Shown here one piece after another: positions 10,489 to 21,590 of a stretch of DNA of 64,000 nucleotides; positions within the stretch are counted from its first letter, which is position 1, and each line of letters begins with the position of its first letter. The DNA is from Knufia peltigerae (taxonomy: Eukaryota; Ascomycota; Eurotiomycetes; Chaetothyriales; Trichomeriaceae). The notes under the pieces are model-generated. The model saw only the letters and a list, made by a program, of their open reading frames with translations, did not search any database and was not told the origin of the DNA. The stretch lies in contig JAPDRN010000013.1 of assembly GCA_030247855.1 (NCBI GenBank), positions 248,001-312,000 on the forward strand, in the 5' to 3' direction. A program made the translations under genes and the position numbers.

Positions 10489-11491
10489 TCAGGTTCTCTT
10501 GTTCATCTGGTCCTTGGCCATCTGCGTATAATACAGCAACATTTTCTCCTTCACCCAGTAAGGCAAACTCCTGAGGAATCCGAACTGAAGCCGATGTCCA
10601 AGATATGGTATCACCTTCACATCCCCGTAGCCAATGGTGTTTAGCGTCGACTTGACGAAATTAGTGGTGTTTGGCACGGTGAACGAAATGTCTTTCTCGT
10701 TCCTGCCTGAACCAGCCGTCGCCACCATACCAGTCGAGATCGTCTTCACCTCCACATCATGACCGCCCACTTTCATCTCCATGGCCAAAACTCGAGCCAA
10801 TGCCTCAACAAAGGCCTTTGAACTTGTATACAGCGCAAGACCAGGGCTGGTAAAATCTGCTGCGGCACTACTCATGAATATCATGAGACCCGGTTGATTT
10901 TGAAGCAGAATCGGGAGTAGAAGATGTGTGAGATGCGAGACGAATCGGACATTGACGTTTATCCACCCCTCGACCTCTTGAGACGGAAGCTCTTCGTAAA
11001 AGGTCATCACGGGCTGACTCGCCCCCGACCCTGCAACGTTGTGAACCAACACAGTAAGACGGAGATTCTCGACAGCATCAAGAACAGCACGGTCAAATTC
11101 AGGACCAGGAGGGGTGGCAGCATCAAGAACAAGTATCTTGAATATTCTGTCACTGTAATTCTGTTGCATTTGGGTCAAAACTTTGTTCAACTTGGCCTCA
11201 TTACGACCATGGAGAATGACATTGAAGCCACTTTGCGCGAACTGATGAACAAAGGCGAGTCCGATGCCATCACCTGCTGATCTTCAGAGAATGAACTAGC
11301 CCGCGATGTATGTTGGGAAACTTACTAGCACCAGTAATCAAAACCCAAGGTTCTTTTCCGTGATGGTAGCGCTGCAGGTTTGAACGATGAAGTTGATAAC
11401 GGATGGTTGATAAGATTCCAAGGCCTACGGAGACAAGCGTACCAGCTCCCACCAAGGCACAGACCTTGTATAGCATGTCGTTCCTGTTCAT
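10489..11491 (-). CDS. Membrane-anchored short-chain dehydrogenase/reductase
   Basis: Two exons, 11491-11326 and 11273-10489, flank a 52-bp intron with a GTAAGT donor and give 316 residues. The ATG at 11491 (MNRNDML) was chosen because the longer frame begins with TTG. A membrane segment (about residues 7-28) precedes the Rossmann domain. The cofactor motif TGASDGIG (53-60) is formed across the splice junction, HNVAG replaces the usual NNAG, and the catalytic set is a Ser near 190, Y204 and K208 (YTSSK). The arrangement resembles the 17-beta-hydroxysteroid dehydrogenase 12 / 3-ketoacyl-CoA reductase group of the ER. The true substrate cannot be read from the sequence; a role in lipid or steroid reduction is inference. 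Confidence 0.85.
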
Positions 11492-12404
11492 GTTGGAAAC
11501 CGAAGTGGTAGACGATACAATTGACAAGTAGCTACTTCGGTCGAACAAAAGGATATAATGTGATAGACCTATATTTCGAAGAGAGACCTTCTGTTCAGTT
11601 TAAGAGCACCTCCTGTCCTGTATATGGTGTTGCTTATGACATGGGCGGCCTGAGTCACAGTGAAATACGAGGGAGTACCAGAAATTTGGTATGTGTTTCA
11701 TGGACCCCTTGATGATGATTCGAGCTCCCTTGACCGATTCGGCAGAAACTCCGCGCGAGCGTTAGCTCTTCCAATCAACCATTCCTCTCCGGAACCAGTA
11801 CAGGGGTTGTTGCGAGACTGCAAGGATGTGTACGGTGTAGAGAACTTGAGTCATTAATGGATCGTACTGTAGTCGCAGCCGAGACGACATCCAAATAGGT
11901 TTAGCTCGTTATTCAAATGACCCCCAGATTTGTCAGACTTGACAAAGTTCGCTAGACCTGAACAGGATTAGCCTCATGGACCACCCGAGCGGCGTTTCTT
12001 CCTCCGCATGGAGTCGTATCGAGTTGCCAGTCCATGTTGATTGCGTGCTTCAGCCATTCCGCCATCATCTGCCAATCCATGTCGAACAATCTTCGCTGGC
12101 TTAATTCCGAGGCGTATTCCTACGTCGCAATTGCGATCGCGCATCTACTCGTATCAACCCTGAGATTCGGCCGACCATCCAGCCATCTCCAAACCAAGTC
12201 ATTACTCCGGATCTGCGTTCTATCCTACCTATTTCATCAAAGCCCTTGCTTTCCCCGCCAGCGGCTAATATGGCATGATCGCCTGGCTATTCCCTGATTC
12301 TCGACACAAACCCCACGCGCAAAGAGGAGCAAAAGTCCCAATGTCATGGAATTGCGGCTGACAGGGTAGCATTGGTACCTTGGGGCTCAAATAAGAACCC
12401 AGCA
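11492..12404. other. Divergent promoter region
   Basis: About 0.9 kb separates the divergent dehydrogenase and sugar transporter genes. Nothing coding was found, and no strong TATA box or repeat was noticed. Confidence 0.45.
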
Positions 12405-14063
12405 ATGTCCTCTCTGGCTACTTACCACCTTCTGGATCAAGCAGAGTCCTCAGAATCGTCAGACTCACCTACCCAACAGACGAACCTCGCGATGGGAAAG
12501 AGACTCGGGCTCTTCAGAGCTTGCTACGTCGTCGGTCTTTGCTGCATAGGCTCATTCCTGTTTGCCTACGACACTGGAATTGTAGGTGGCGTCTTGACGC
12601 TGCCTTCTTTCCAGAATGATTTTCGCTACTCAAAGAAGGAACAGACACAGGTCAACTCAAACTGTGTCTCGATTCTGCAAGCTGGAGCGTTCTTCGGCTG
12701 TTTTGGTATCTGGCCTCTGACTTCACGGCTGGGTAGAAGGATGGGCTTCATTATTGCTTCGATCGTGTTTTGTATTGGTACAATCATGCAGGTCGTCAAC
12801 AGCCATTCGATTGGACTTTTCTATGCCGGCCGAGTGATCGCGGGTCTGGGCACCGGAGCCGCAACCGTGCTCGTTCCCATGTTCTCTGCAGAGATGGCAC
12901 CCAAAGAAATCCGAGGCAAACTGGGTTCTTGCTTCCAGTTGTTCTTCGCCACTGGCGTCTGCATTAGCTACTGGGTAGACTACGCTGCCAGTTCCGGCTT
13001 GCCCAAGGATTCGGCCACGCAATGGCAGGTTCCTGTTGGTCTACAGCTTGTCCCGGGAGCTCTTCTTGGTATGGGCATGCTGCTCGTCAAGGAGTCCACT
13101 CGATGGTTGGCTAAAAAAGGTCGCAACGAAGAAGCATACGCTTCACTCCTGTGGGTTCGAGGAGGTGTCGATAGCCCTGAGATCAGGGCCGAGTTCTCCG
13201 AAATCCTCGCCGGTGTCGAGCTCGAAATTCGTCAATCCGAAGGTCTTACCTGGAAAGAACTTCTTCTGCCCTCAAACCGGTATAGGATGGCCATCGCTAT
13301 CACGATTCAACTGGCCGCACAACTTACCGGCAACACCTCTCTGGCATATTATGCGCCGCAAATTTTCGGCACCATCGGTGCTGGAAACAAGACACTCTTC
13401 ATCACCGGTTTCTTTGGGCTTGTCAAGATGGCGGGTGTCGCGGTTTTCATCATTTTCTTTGTCGAGACGATTGGTCGCCGTATACCATTTATGGCTGGAG
13501 CATTCGCGATGGGCAGTTTCATGCTCATCATTGCTCTTATAGTCGACACACATCCACCCAAGGCTTCTGCCAGTGGAATTACTTCTGCTGGAGCGGCGGG
13601 AATTGCCATGGTCTATCTCGAGGCGTTCTCTTTCAATATGTCGTAAGTATCCCCTGCCACTTCCTATGAGCAGTTTATGAGCTTCTACTGACCCATTTCA
13701 TCCAGATGGGGCCCACTCCCCTGGCTATACATTGGCGAAATCTTCCCGAACCGTATCCGAGAGATTGGCATAGCGACCGGAGCAGCAAGTCAATGGTTGT
13801 TCAACTTCGTCATGAGTCAAATCACCCCACATGCTATTGACAACATCGGTTGGAGAACATTCCTCATGTTTGCCATTTTCAACTACGCCATCATCGTCTA
13901 CAGTTGGTTCTTCTTGAAGGAGACCACTGGCAAAAGTTTGGAAGAGATGGAGATTGTTTTCGGTAATGTCGATACGCTGCCCGGCAAAGACGATGAGGAG
14001 GTCGAGTCACAGGCTGGCCAAGAACAATATGACTCGAGGGAAGTACAGGAAACTGCAAAATGA
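12405..14063 (+). CDS. MFS sugar transporter
   Basis: Two exons, 12405-13642 and 13706-14063, flank a 63-bp intron (GTAAGT...TCCAG) and encode 531 residues. The ATG at 12405 replaces an upstream TTG. This is a 12-helix plasma-membrane permease of the sugar porter family: AYDTGIVGG in helix 1, RLGRRMG in loop 2-3, APKEIRG after helix 4, KESTRWLAKKGR (the PESPR-type motif), ETIGRR in loop 8-9, and LKETTGKSLEEME, the PETKG-type motif after helix 12. The intron falls just before WGPLPWLYIGEIFPNRIRE of helix 10. It may import hexoses or quinate-like acids; the substrate is not determined. The divergent dehydrogenase neighbour gives no firm clue. Confidence 0.93.
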
Positions 14064-14497
14064 ATAAATATAGGATGGCTAGAGTCAATATTTGACTCCT
14101 TGACACTACGGACACGGAGTATGGAAAGCCAATGTCTTGATAGCATTGAAACCATTGATGATCATCGTGATAGGGCGTGGGTAACAGAACATTGGTGTTA
14201 GAGGCCTACTTTGCGAACGAGAGATTGTGGTATGATAGGCCGGTGTTGTATTCTCTCTCCCTTCTGAATGTCCAAAGTAGACGAGGCACGCAATCAGCCT
14301 GACACGTGATCTGGATGACATCAACAAGTCCGAGCCATTTGTCTCCGCGTTTTTATTATTTCCCGGAGAGCCTGTTGTCTCTGCGATTCTCAATCCTTTT
14401 GTTACTGCACGGCTGCGCTACACATGATGCGTTGAACACCTTGTCGCACCACAAGGCCGGAACACCACGACCCTTCGAGATAAAAATTCTCAGGACT
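14064..14497. other. Intergenic, about 0.4 kb
   Basis: This lies between the sugar transporter stop and the Ind1 start, both on the plus strand. It contains one ACGGAGTA motif (14114-14121), part of the dispersed family described in the findings. There are no other features. Confidence 0.45.
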
Positions 14498-15559
14498 ATG
14501 CGCAAGTGCTTCAGCACATGCGCGAGAACACTAAGCCATGAGAACCCACTAGTACGTACCTACAGCAGACCCTCCTCACAGTCCGTCCCTCCTGCACACC
14601 CTCTCACAGGAAAGACATGACGGCACTCTCTCTAACACTATTCTCTCGTTCCTCGACAGGGTCTCCCCCGGTCCTCCAGACCGGGACCACCTCCCACCAT
14701 CCCCCGCGCCCAACGCGGCCTCCCCACCAAACGTCCCGTCCCCCATGTCAGACACACCATCGCCGTGTCCTCGGCCAAGGGCGGCGTGGGCAAGTCGACG
14801 CTCTCCGCGAACCTCGCGCTCTCCTTTTCGCGCCACGGCCTCCGCACGGGTCTCCTCGACACCGACGTCTTCGGGCCCTCGGTGCCCACGCTGCTGGGGC
14901 TGACGGACCCGTCCATCTCACACCCCACGACCACGCCCTCGGGCAACCTCGTCCCCCTGACCTCGCACGGCCTCCGGAGCATGTCGATGGGATACCTCCT
15001 GCCGTCCGAATCCGCACCGGTGGCCTGGCGTGGGCTCATGGTGATGAAGGCGCTCCAGCAACTCCTCTGGGACGTGGACTGGTCTCCGGGCTTGGACGTG
15101 CTCGTCCTCGACATGCCCCCCGGCACGGGTGACGTGCAGCTCACCATCGGGCAGCAGGTCCAGCTCTCGGGAGCCGTGGTGGTCAGCACGCCCCAGGACA
15201 TCGCGCTCAAGGACGCGGTCAAGGGCGTCGAAATGTTCAAGAAGATGCAGATCCCCGTCCTCGGCATGGTGCAGAACATGAGCGTTTTCGTGTGTCCCAA
15301 GTGCGGCGAGGAGACCAAGATATTCTCCCACTCGCAGTCGCATTCCCACGCGGGACAAGGCGGCGCAGAGTCCAAAGCGAGTGAACTGGGTGTCGATTTC
15401 CTCGGCGATGTTCCCTTGGACGCCAGGATATGTGCAGACGCAGACCGCGGCATGCCCACCGTCGTCGCGGAGGAGGCGAGCGGCGTCAAGGTCAATACTG
15501 GTTATTATGAGAGGGTAGCAGAAAAGGTGGCGAAAAAGATTGGCTTGGAGTGGTCTTGA
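14498..15559 (+). CDS. IND1: Mitochondrial Fe-S P-loop protein (Ind1/NUBPL)
   Basis: Exon 1 (14498-14551, MRKCFSTCARTLSHENPL) carries the mitochondrial targeting start. A 108-bp intron (GTACGT...GACAG) follows, then exon 2 (14660-15559), for 317 residues. The stretch LPTKRPVPHVRHTIAVSSAK leads into the deviant Walker A GGVGKS (59-64). DMPPGTGDVQLT is the Mrp-family switch II motif, and CPKCG supplies the paired cysteines C230 and C233 that bridge a 4Fe-4S cluster in a dimer. Family members deliver Fe-S clusters to respiratory complex I, so presence fits an organism with a complex I. The GC-rich coding sequence produces long antisense open frames that are shadows. Confidence 0.93.
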
Positions 15560-15838
15560 TGTATTCTCTATTGGATACATGTACACACATGAGTGAGGGA
15601 GATTATCTGTATGAGTATCTGCGGGCCTCATTCCAGATCGATATATGGAGTAAAATGTGTGCTGTGTCCAAATTACTTCGTTATGTGTGATATATACTAC
15701 AAATATTTTGTTATAACCTGACAGACAAAAGTGTACGGTATCAATCAACAGTCATAATCATCTCTGATTAAATACCGGCCAAGCGCCATTAACTTGGTGC
15801 CAACACAGGCTTTTCGGATTCTTCAGAACTTTTTGTTT

Positions 15839-18800
15839 TTATGCCGGATTTTCCATGGCTGTTTTGAATGCCGTGTCAGCACGATCGTACAATTTTGGTC
15901 TGGCGTCCGTCACGGGGTCGATTGTGCCATTGATGTCGGTGCCGTTCACCATATCCTCCTCTTTCTCTTCGGTACCACTCACCATGTTATCCTTCTTCTT
16001 CTCTGCGGCGGCACCCTCATCAGCTTCACCGTCGGGTACTATATCAACGACACCTGCCGCTCTCACAACGGCAGTCGAGCTAGGGCTTCTGAGAGGTTGT
16101 AATCGACCCATGCCTTCATCTTGCTGATGACTCTGTAGGCGCTCGATACTTCGATGACTTCTCGGTGTGTCTGATCCACCATGGGGGACTTTCCCATTGA
16201 TCAAAACATCGTCATCGTCGTCATTATCATCTGAAGTTCGTCGTCCCAATTCACCCGCCAAAGGACTTCCCGGCCTGGCTTTGGGGCCTGCCGAACTCGA
16301 ATCGTGCGTGGTCGATTCGTTCTCGATCTCCGAGGCGACACCTGCTTCGGCAAATAATGCCCGAGTACTTGCGTCGTCACTAGCGACGCCAATACTCTGA
16401 CCTGTCTTTATGCTGGCCGAGTCGCCACGCAGATGAGATGCCGCCCTGAACCTGGGAATAAACCCTGCTGACAGGAGCGCCGAGTCAGGAGATGCTCGGC
16501 CGTCATGGGCTCCGGGGCTGGTCGTGACGATCGTAGGATTTTCAGAAGCCGTCGTCGTTGATGGTGCCATAGATCGCGACACCGCTAGAGCAGGCAGGAG
16601 ATGTTGACTGTCGGCTTGGCCCCGATCAGCCACGGAGACCGTTCGCGCGCGGCCTCGTACTCGACTCTCACTCCCCCGCCGCTTCGAGCTCAAGCTCCTT
16701 TGCCTCGTAGAACTGCGAGCTCTTGCTGTCGGAGGTACCGCTTCGCCACCGGCTGGCACTTCGTCGACTCGTCCATCTGCGCCTTGTGGTGACGTCGTAG
16801 GTATCTCCTGATCCACCTTCTCGACCTGAGATGGGCGGCCCTCTTCCGCCTCCTGCTCTCGCTTGAGAGTCATCTCGTCATGCTTACTTCCCCACATTGA
16901 CCACATGAATAACAAGTTGCTCTTACGCTTCTTCTTGACTACAAGATCTCGGTCCGTTCGGCGACTGGCAAGAGCGCATGCAGGAGGCCGTTCTCCATCT
17001 TCGAAAGCCTTAATCTCTCCATTAGCCAAAGCTCTGATCCGCTCTTTCTGCACCTTCCGGCTGACATGTGCGTATTTGCTATCCCAAATCTTTCTCGCTT
17101 CGAGCCACTTTCTTACTGGACCTTGCTTGACCACACCTACTTCATCAGGATGCATCTCGAGCGCTGGCAGATTGTGTGGCTCGGAAAGAGGATAGATCTT
17201 ACCACCTCGATCTACCCGTTGTCGCAGCATATTGTTCTGAAACGGTGGAAGAGGATCTCCCGCTCGACCGACAAATCCTATTGTCCTGCTTGGGTCGAGA
17301 CCCTGTTTTGCTGCCACAGCTTCCGAGTCACTATCCGTGGAGGCGGAATCGCTTTCTGTAGAGATAATTGAGATATCGTCATCGTCAAGAATTTCAATGG
17401 CTCTCCTTTGGGCTCTTGCTAGAGCCCAAGCTCCAAACTGAGCAATCGATCTGTACATGTATTTGGCAGGTCGTGTGAAAGATAGCGTAGGTGCAACATG
17501 ACAAAGGTCGTCCCAGACCTGCAATTGAACCGGGGTCGGCCTGTGCTCCTTCAAGATCTGGTCATCCGGGTCATATCGTGATCGGTACGGTTTTCCAAGA
17601 GGGTACTTGGCAGGATTTGCCATTTTATGAGCAAGATAGATCTGCTCATCACGGAGTATCTCTCTTCCGCCCGTAAGAATTGATACCGGAGGAAGTCCGC
17701 CCAAAGAGGGTTGCAAGACAGGCGACACAAGAGGATGAGCCAACAATTGGTTTGTCGTATACATCTGGATTTGGTCTTTCAATAATACAGTTTTCCCATC
17801 GAGCTCAATTGTCAGTGGGAGTTGCGGTCCTGGCGAGACCTCTCCGTCCCCCTCGATTGGGACAGCATTTTTGGGGGCGGAATCCTGGTTCTGATCCTCC
17901 ACGACCGATCCATCAACACCCTTCGCCAAGGAATTGATCTTACTCACTTCGTCGTCGCTCGGAGGTGGCCACGAGGCGGAAGGCTTGTGCATAAATCCGT
18001 GCTCTGGGATGTAGTCCAAGTCGGCATTTCCTGCACAGCTGGGAAAAGAATGCGTCAAATCGACCCATGGTGATATTAGCACTGCCCCAGCAGGCAGGGG
18101 TAGCTCTTGGTCACGGAGGAGGCATAGTATCGACACCACCATGCCACCACCTGCAGAGTCCCCGGCTAGAATGATTTCGGATGGCGCATGGAGAGTCAGC
18201 AGGTACAAATACGCCGCTAGACAATCCTGGAGACCACATGGGAAAGGATATTGTGGTGCGAGCCTGTATTTGGGCGCAAATACTCGGGCTTGCAATTTTC
18301 TGGCGTGTCTCTGCATCTGGTAACGGTGCTCATCGACACTACCAAAAAAATATGCACCACCGTGGATGTAAAGCATAATCCGTCGGCTCTTCACGCCCCC
18401 ACGCTTTTGCTCGTTGTGATGCGAGCGCATTTCGATCCATTCTGCTTTCAATTCCGTGTCGCCTGGCCTCCATTGCCACCATTTTGTGCCTCCTATTTGT
18501 TCGATCCCAGTCGGGCCAAGTTGATTCGTGATGGTCCTCGCAGACTTGGTTATGTGTTCTTGGGCGATTGTGACATTTTCAGTCCTAACCCAAGACGGGC
18601 TCGGAACCCATTGTCCTGTGAAACTTTGCAAGTCCTCTAGCGTATGATGAGAGGCATAATCCAAGAATCGTCGTATCAGATGGAGGCCTTCGTCGTAGGA
18701 AATGTGGGCAGTGGGCTTGTGTCGCCGCGGCTTGCGATTCGCGTACTGTGTGTTTCGTTAGCACATGGATGCGCATCGCTATGGTTTCAGAATTGTCTGT

Positions 18801-18874
18801 CTCACATGCGCTATACAGGTCTTGACAACAGTTGGAGTGACTGCTGCGCCGACACCGACGGTAGTTATTGGCAT
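15839..18874 (-). CDS. Alpha/beta-hydrolase lipase/esterase, HSL-like
   Basis: The open frame lacks an ATG at its 5' end; a 69-bp first exon (18874-18806, starting MPITTVGVGAAVTPTVVK) restores it. The 60-bp intron has GTGAGA, a GCTAAC branch and CACAG. Exon 2 (18745-15839) brings the total to 991 residues. The N-terminus has the AHISYDEGLHLIRRFL block of fungal hydrolases. HGGAYFFGS (from H151) forms the oxyanion hole, GDSAGGG (218-224) holds nucleophile S220, and GGREILRDE plus WDDLCHV carry the probable acid and His. The last 450 or so residues are disordered, rich in Ser, Asp and Arg. It should hydrolyse acyl esters. It is divergent from the monooxygenase gene, with about 0.7 kb shared upstream. 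Confidence 0.88.
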
Positions 18875-19203
18875 GCTGACCTCTCAAATATGCTCTGGGG
18901 TACCATGAGCCATGTGGATGTCGTGGTCTTCCTTTGTCGGGTGTTTCAAATATTCGTCTCCTCTTGTCTCGAAGTCAACAACGTATGAGAGGCTTTATGG
19001 CGGCAGCACAACAGTCCAAGCTCATGTCGGCAGAGAGATGCAATGGGTTGTCGAGGGAGGTTGGTTGCCCAATGCTTTAAGACAAAGGGAATAATAGACT
19101 GACGATCAGACCAGCGACGCCCAAATTGGCCAATTCTCCGCATTGACGATGATGACATCATTCAGCCTTGTTGACACTCAGCCTCGTCTGCTCATACTTG
19201 AGA

Positions 19204-19221
19204 TACGAGTACGAGTACGAG
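19204..19221. repeat. (TACGAG)3 hexamer repeat
   Basis: Three exact tandem TACGAG copies lie in the lipase/monooxygenase intergenic region. They could be a simple repeat or a clustered binding site. Confidence 0.6.
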
Positions 19222-19472
19222 GAGATTCCTAAATAGGACTTCAAATCGTACTCGCATCTAGACTTTGGACAATGACACGTCGAAGTCCAATGGACGACGT
19301 GCTCTTAGTCTTTTCCTAGTCAATCAGGGACTAATGCCATGAAACCCTCATCCGTCCTCTGACCACTTTCAGCCCCCTTTCGCTCTCTGTAGGCACCTTG
19401 GCAACGCCATGTTTTGATATCTTCTCCGATCCTCGGAACGCACCAGGCATCACACTTATACAAGACTGTCCC

Positions 19473-19480
19473 TATATATA
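19473..19480 (+). promoter_or_regulatory. TATA element before the monooxygenase
   Basis: TATATATA lies about 90 bp upstream of the ATG at 19571, a suitable core-promoter distance. Confidence 0.4.
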
Positions 19481-19570
19481 CACGCATGTATTTGGTTTCC
19501 AGGCTCCCTGTACCCTCGATGAAAGATTCCTGCTCTACAGGATAAATAGATTTCCAAGCCCCATCCAGCC

Positions 19571-21220
19571 ATGGCCACCGCCCAACCCTCCGTTGCAGTT
19601 ATCGGTTGCGGAGCTCAAGGCCTTGTCACGGTTAAAAACCTCCTGGAACAGGGCTTCGATGTGACGGGTTTTGAGCGTAATGATTACATTGGAGGGATAT
19701 GGCACTATTCAACCCTACACCATGTCTCTGCTCTTTCGTCCACGGTTGTCAATATATCCCGAGAACGCGGGTGCTTTACAGACTTCGCATTTCCACCTGG
19801 GACAAACTCCCATCCAACAGCTGCGGAGGTCGACCAATACCTCAACAGCTATGCTGATGCGTTCGATCTCCGTCAACATCTCCGCCTCTCCACTAATGTC
19901 CAATCTGTCGAGCGGGACGAGGCCAACAACTGCTGGCGTTTGACCGTCCGCTTTCCGAATACCCAAAAACCCGAGGTATTGACGTTCGACAAACTCATCA
20001 TAGCCAACGGACCACACAACAAACCCGTCATGCCTGAATTACCTGGCCGTGAACTGTTCAAAGGAGAGATCATTCATTCCATCGCGTACAAACAGCCTGA
20101 GCTTTTCAAGGGCAAGCGTGTCATGGTCGTTGGAGCAAGTAATTCCGCAGCTGACACATCGACAACGCTGATCGGCATCGCGAGCAAGATATATTTCTCA
20201 CACCGTAGAGGCGCATTGATCCTGCCTCGTTACCTGAAGGACGGGACTTCGCTAGACCACTCGCTCAGTTACCGGAAGATGGAAATCAAAGACACCCTCG
20301 ACCGCCTCGCACCGAGTCTGTCGATCAAGTTCATGGACAATGTGAGTGCTAATATTCAGCGAAAACAGTTTGGGGCCTTCCAGCCTGAATGGCGTCTGGA
20401 TCCACCTCCCTCGGTCTTGCACCAGAATCCAACTGTGTCCGACACACTCATCCCAGCACTGGCTGCAGGCAAGATCGAATCTGTGCACGCGCCGAAGCGA
20501 GTCCTTGACGACCACCGAGTCGAACTCGACGACAGAACTGTCGTCAATGTAGACACTATCATTTTCTGCACAGGGTATTCACTGGACTACTCTTTTCTGG
20601 GAAAATATGATCCCACGCGCTCTCTAGACGTCGAGTCTGCCAGAGCTGTGTCAAGCGTCAATCTGACCGAGACGCCGCGCCTTTATCAGAACATATTCTC
20701 CCTCGAGTACCCTTCAAGCCTTGCATTTGTCGGCGTTGCCGTCATTATATTTCCTGCATTCCTCCTGTCCGACCTTTCAACCATGGCAATCGCACAACTG
20801 TGGTCCAACAAGCCTGACACTCCAACTCTTCCATCGCAGACTGAAATGGAGAATTGGTACTCTGAGCATTTATCGTACGTGAGCACTCTTCGCTCACTCA
20901 GCCCGTACGGCAAATTTGTCAAACTGAGTGTTCGTAACGGACCGTGGCATTCGTGGGTTCAAGACACTGCTGGTTGTGAACTGAGCAGCTATCTGGACTT
21001 CTTTAGTCCAAGAGCATGGAAATTATACTGGTCGGATCCGAAATTCTCGAAAATGCTCTGTCACGGTGTTTGGTCGCCACATGTGTATCGATTGTTCGAA
21101 CCGAAAAGGCCAAACGGACGGCAGAAGTGGGATGGTGCAAGAGAGGCTATTGAAAGAGTCAATGCTGATGTTCAAGCCGGAGTGGCGGAGCGTAGGAGGA
21201 AGATTGCGGCTGCTCAGTAA
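19571..21220 (+). CDS. Flavin-containing monooxygenase
   Basis: This 549-residue, single-exon protein is an FAD/NADPH enzyme that inserts oxygen into nucleophilic N, S or carbonyl-type substrates. GCGAQG (12-17) binds FAD, FKGEIIHSIAY (163-173) matches FxGxxxHxxxY of class-B flavin monooxygenases, GASNSAAD (188-195) is the NADPH-binding site, and FCTGY (332-336) is the C-terminal FATGY-type motif. The Y at the end of the FxGxxxH motif favours an FMO over a classical Baeyer-Villiger enzyme. There is no signal peptide and no membrane anchor is obvious. It is divergent from a lipase/esterase gene, so co-regulation is possible. The substrate is unknown. Confidence 0.9.
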   Translation: MATAQPSVAVIGCGAQGLVTVKNLLEQGFDVTGFERNDYIGGIWHYSTLHHVSALSSTVVNISRERGCFTDFAFPPGTNSHPTAAEVDQYLNSYADAFDLRQHLRLSTNVQSVERDEANNCWRLTVRFPNTQKPEVLTFDKLIIANGPHNKPVMPELPGRELFKGEIIHSIAYKQPELFKGKRVMVVGASNSAADTSTTLIGIASKIYFSHRRGALILPRYLKDGTSLDHSLSYRKMEIKDTLDRLAPSLSIKFMDNVSANIQRKQFGAFQPEWRLDPPPSVLHQNPTVSDTLIPALAAGKIESVHAPKRVLDDHRVELDDRTVVNVDTIIFCTGYSLDYSFLGKYDPTRSLDVESARAVSSVNLTETPRLYQNIFSLEYPSSLAFVGVAVIIFPAFLLSDLSTMAIAQLWSNKPDTPTLPSQTEMENWYSEHLSYVSTLRSLSPYGKFVKLSVRNGPWHSWVQDTAGCELSSYLDFFSPRAWKLYWSDPKFSKMLCHGVWSPHVYRLFEPKRPNGRQKWDGAREAIERVNADVQAGVAERRRKIAAAQ

Positions 21221-21590
21221 CCGCACCAAGGCAGCAAATTCCAGTTGTGATCTGATTGAGCAAGCGTTTTGGTTTATAGATCTGTTCTGGCAATTGAGTT
21301 TTCTATATTTCCTTCATTTGGACATGCGATTCGTCACCGTTAGTGCAAGGGCGCAATCTAACGCTAAGATTGGCCATCTTGAAACCAAACTCAGCTGGAC
21401 TGTTCACAGCGTAGACCCGCAAACCATGTCAATCAGCTGCATAGCGCTGAATTCGATTTCATGGCTAATTCATTATTGAAAGCGTCTCTGTTTTTGTGCC
21501 TTATGAGGTCACAGTATGGTGCATCAGACGATCCAACAGCCCAACAAATTTTATTTCCAACGATGGACTTGGTATGGGCATTCTCGACCC
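21221..21590. other. Intergenic, convergent 3' regions
   Basis: This holds the 3' ends of the monooxygenase (+) and ENP2 (-). No feature was seen. Confidence 0.45.

Larger units (their letters stand above)
18875..19570. other. Shared divergent promoter, lipase and monooxygenase
   Basis: This 696-bp region lies between two divergent genes. It contains three copies of TACGAG (19204-19221) and a TATATATA element (19473-19480) about 90 bp before the monooxygenase ATG. No coding frame is supported. Confidence 0.5.

Noticed and set aside
14638..15748. Long minus-strand frames opposite Ind1
   Set aside because: They are antisense shadows of a GC-rich gene with clear Walker A and CxxC motifs.
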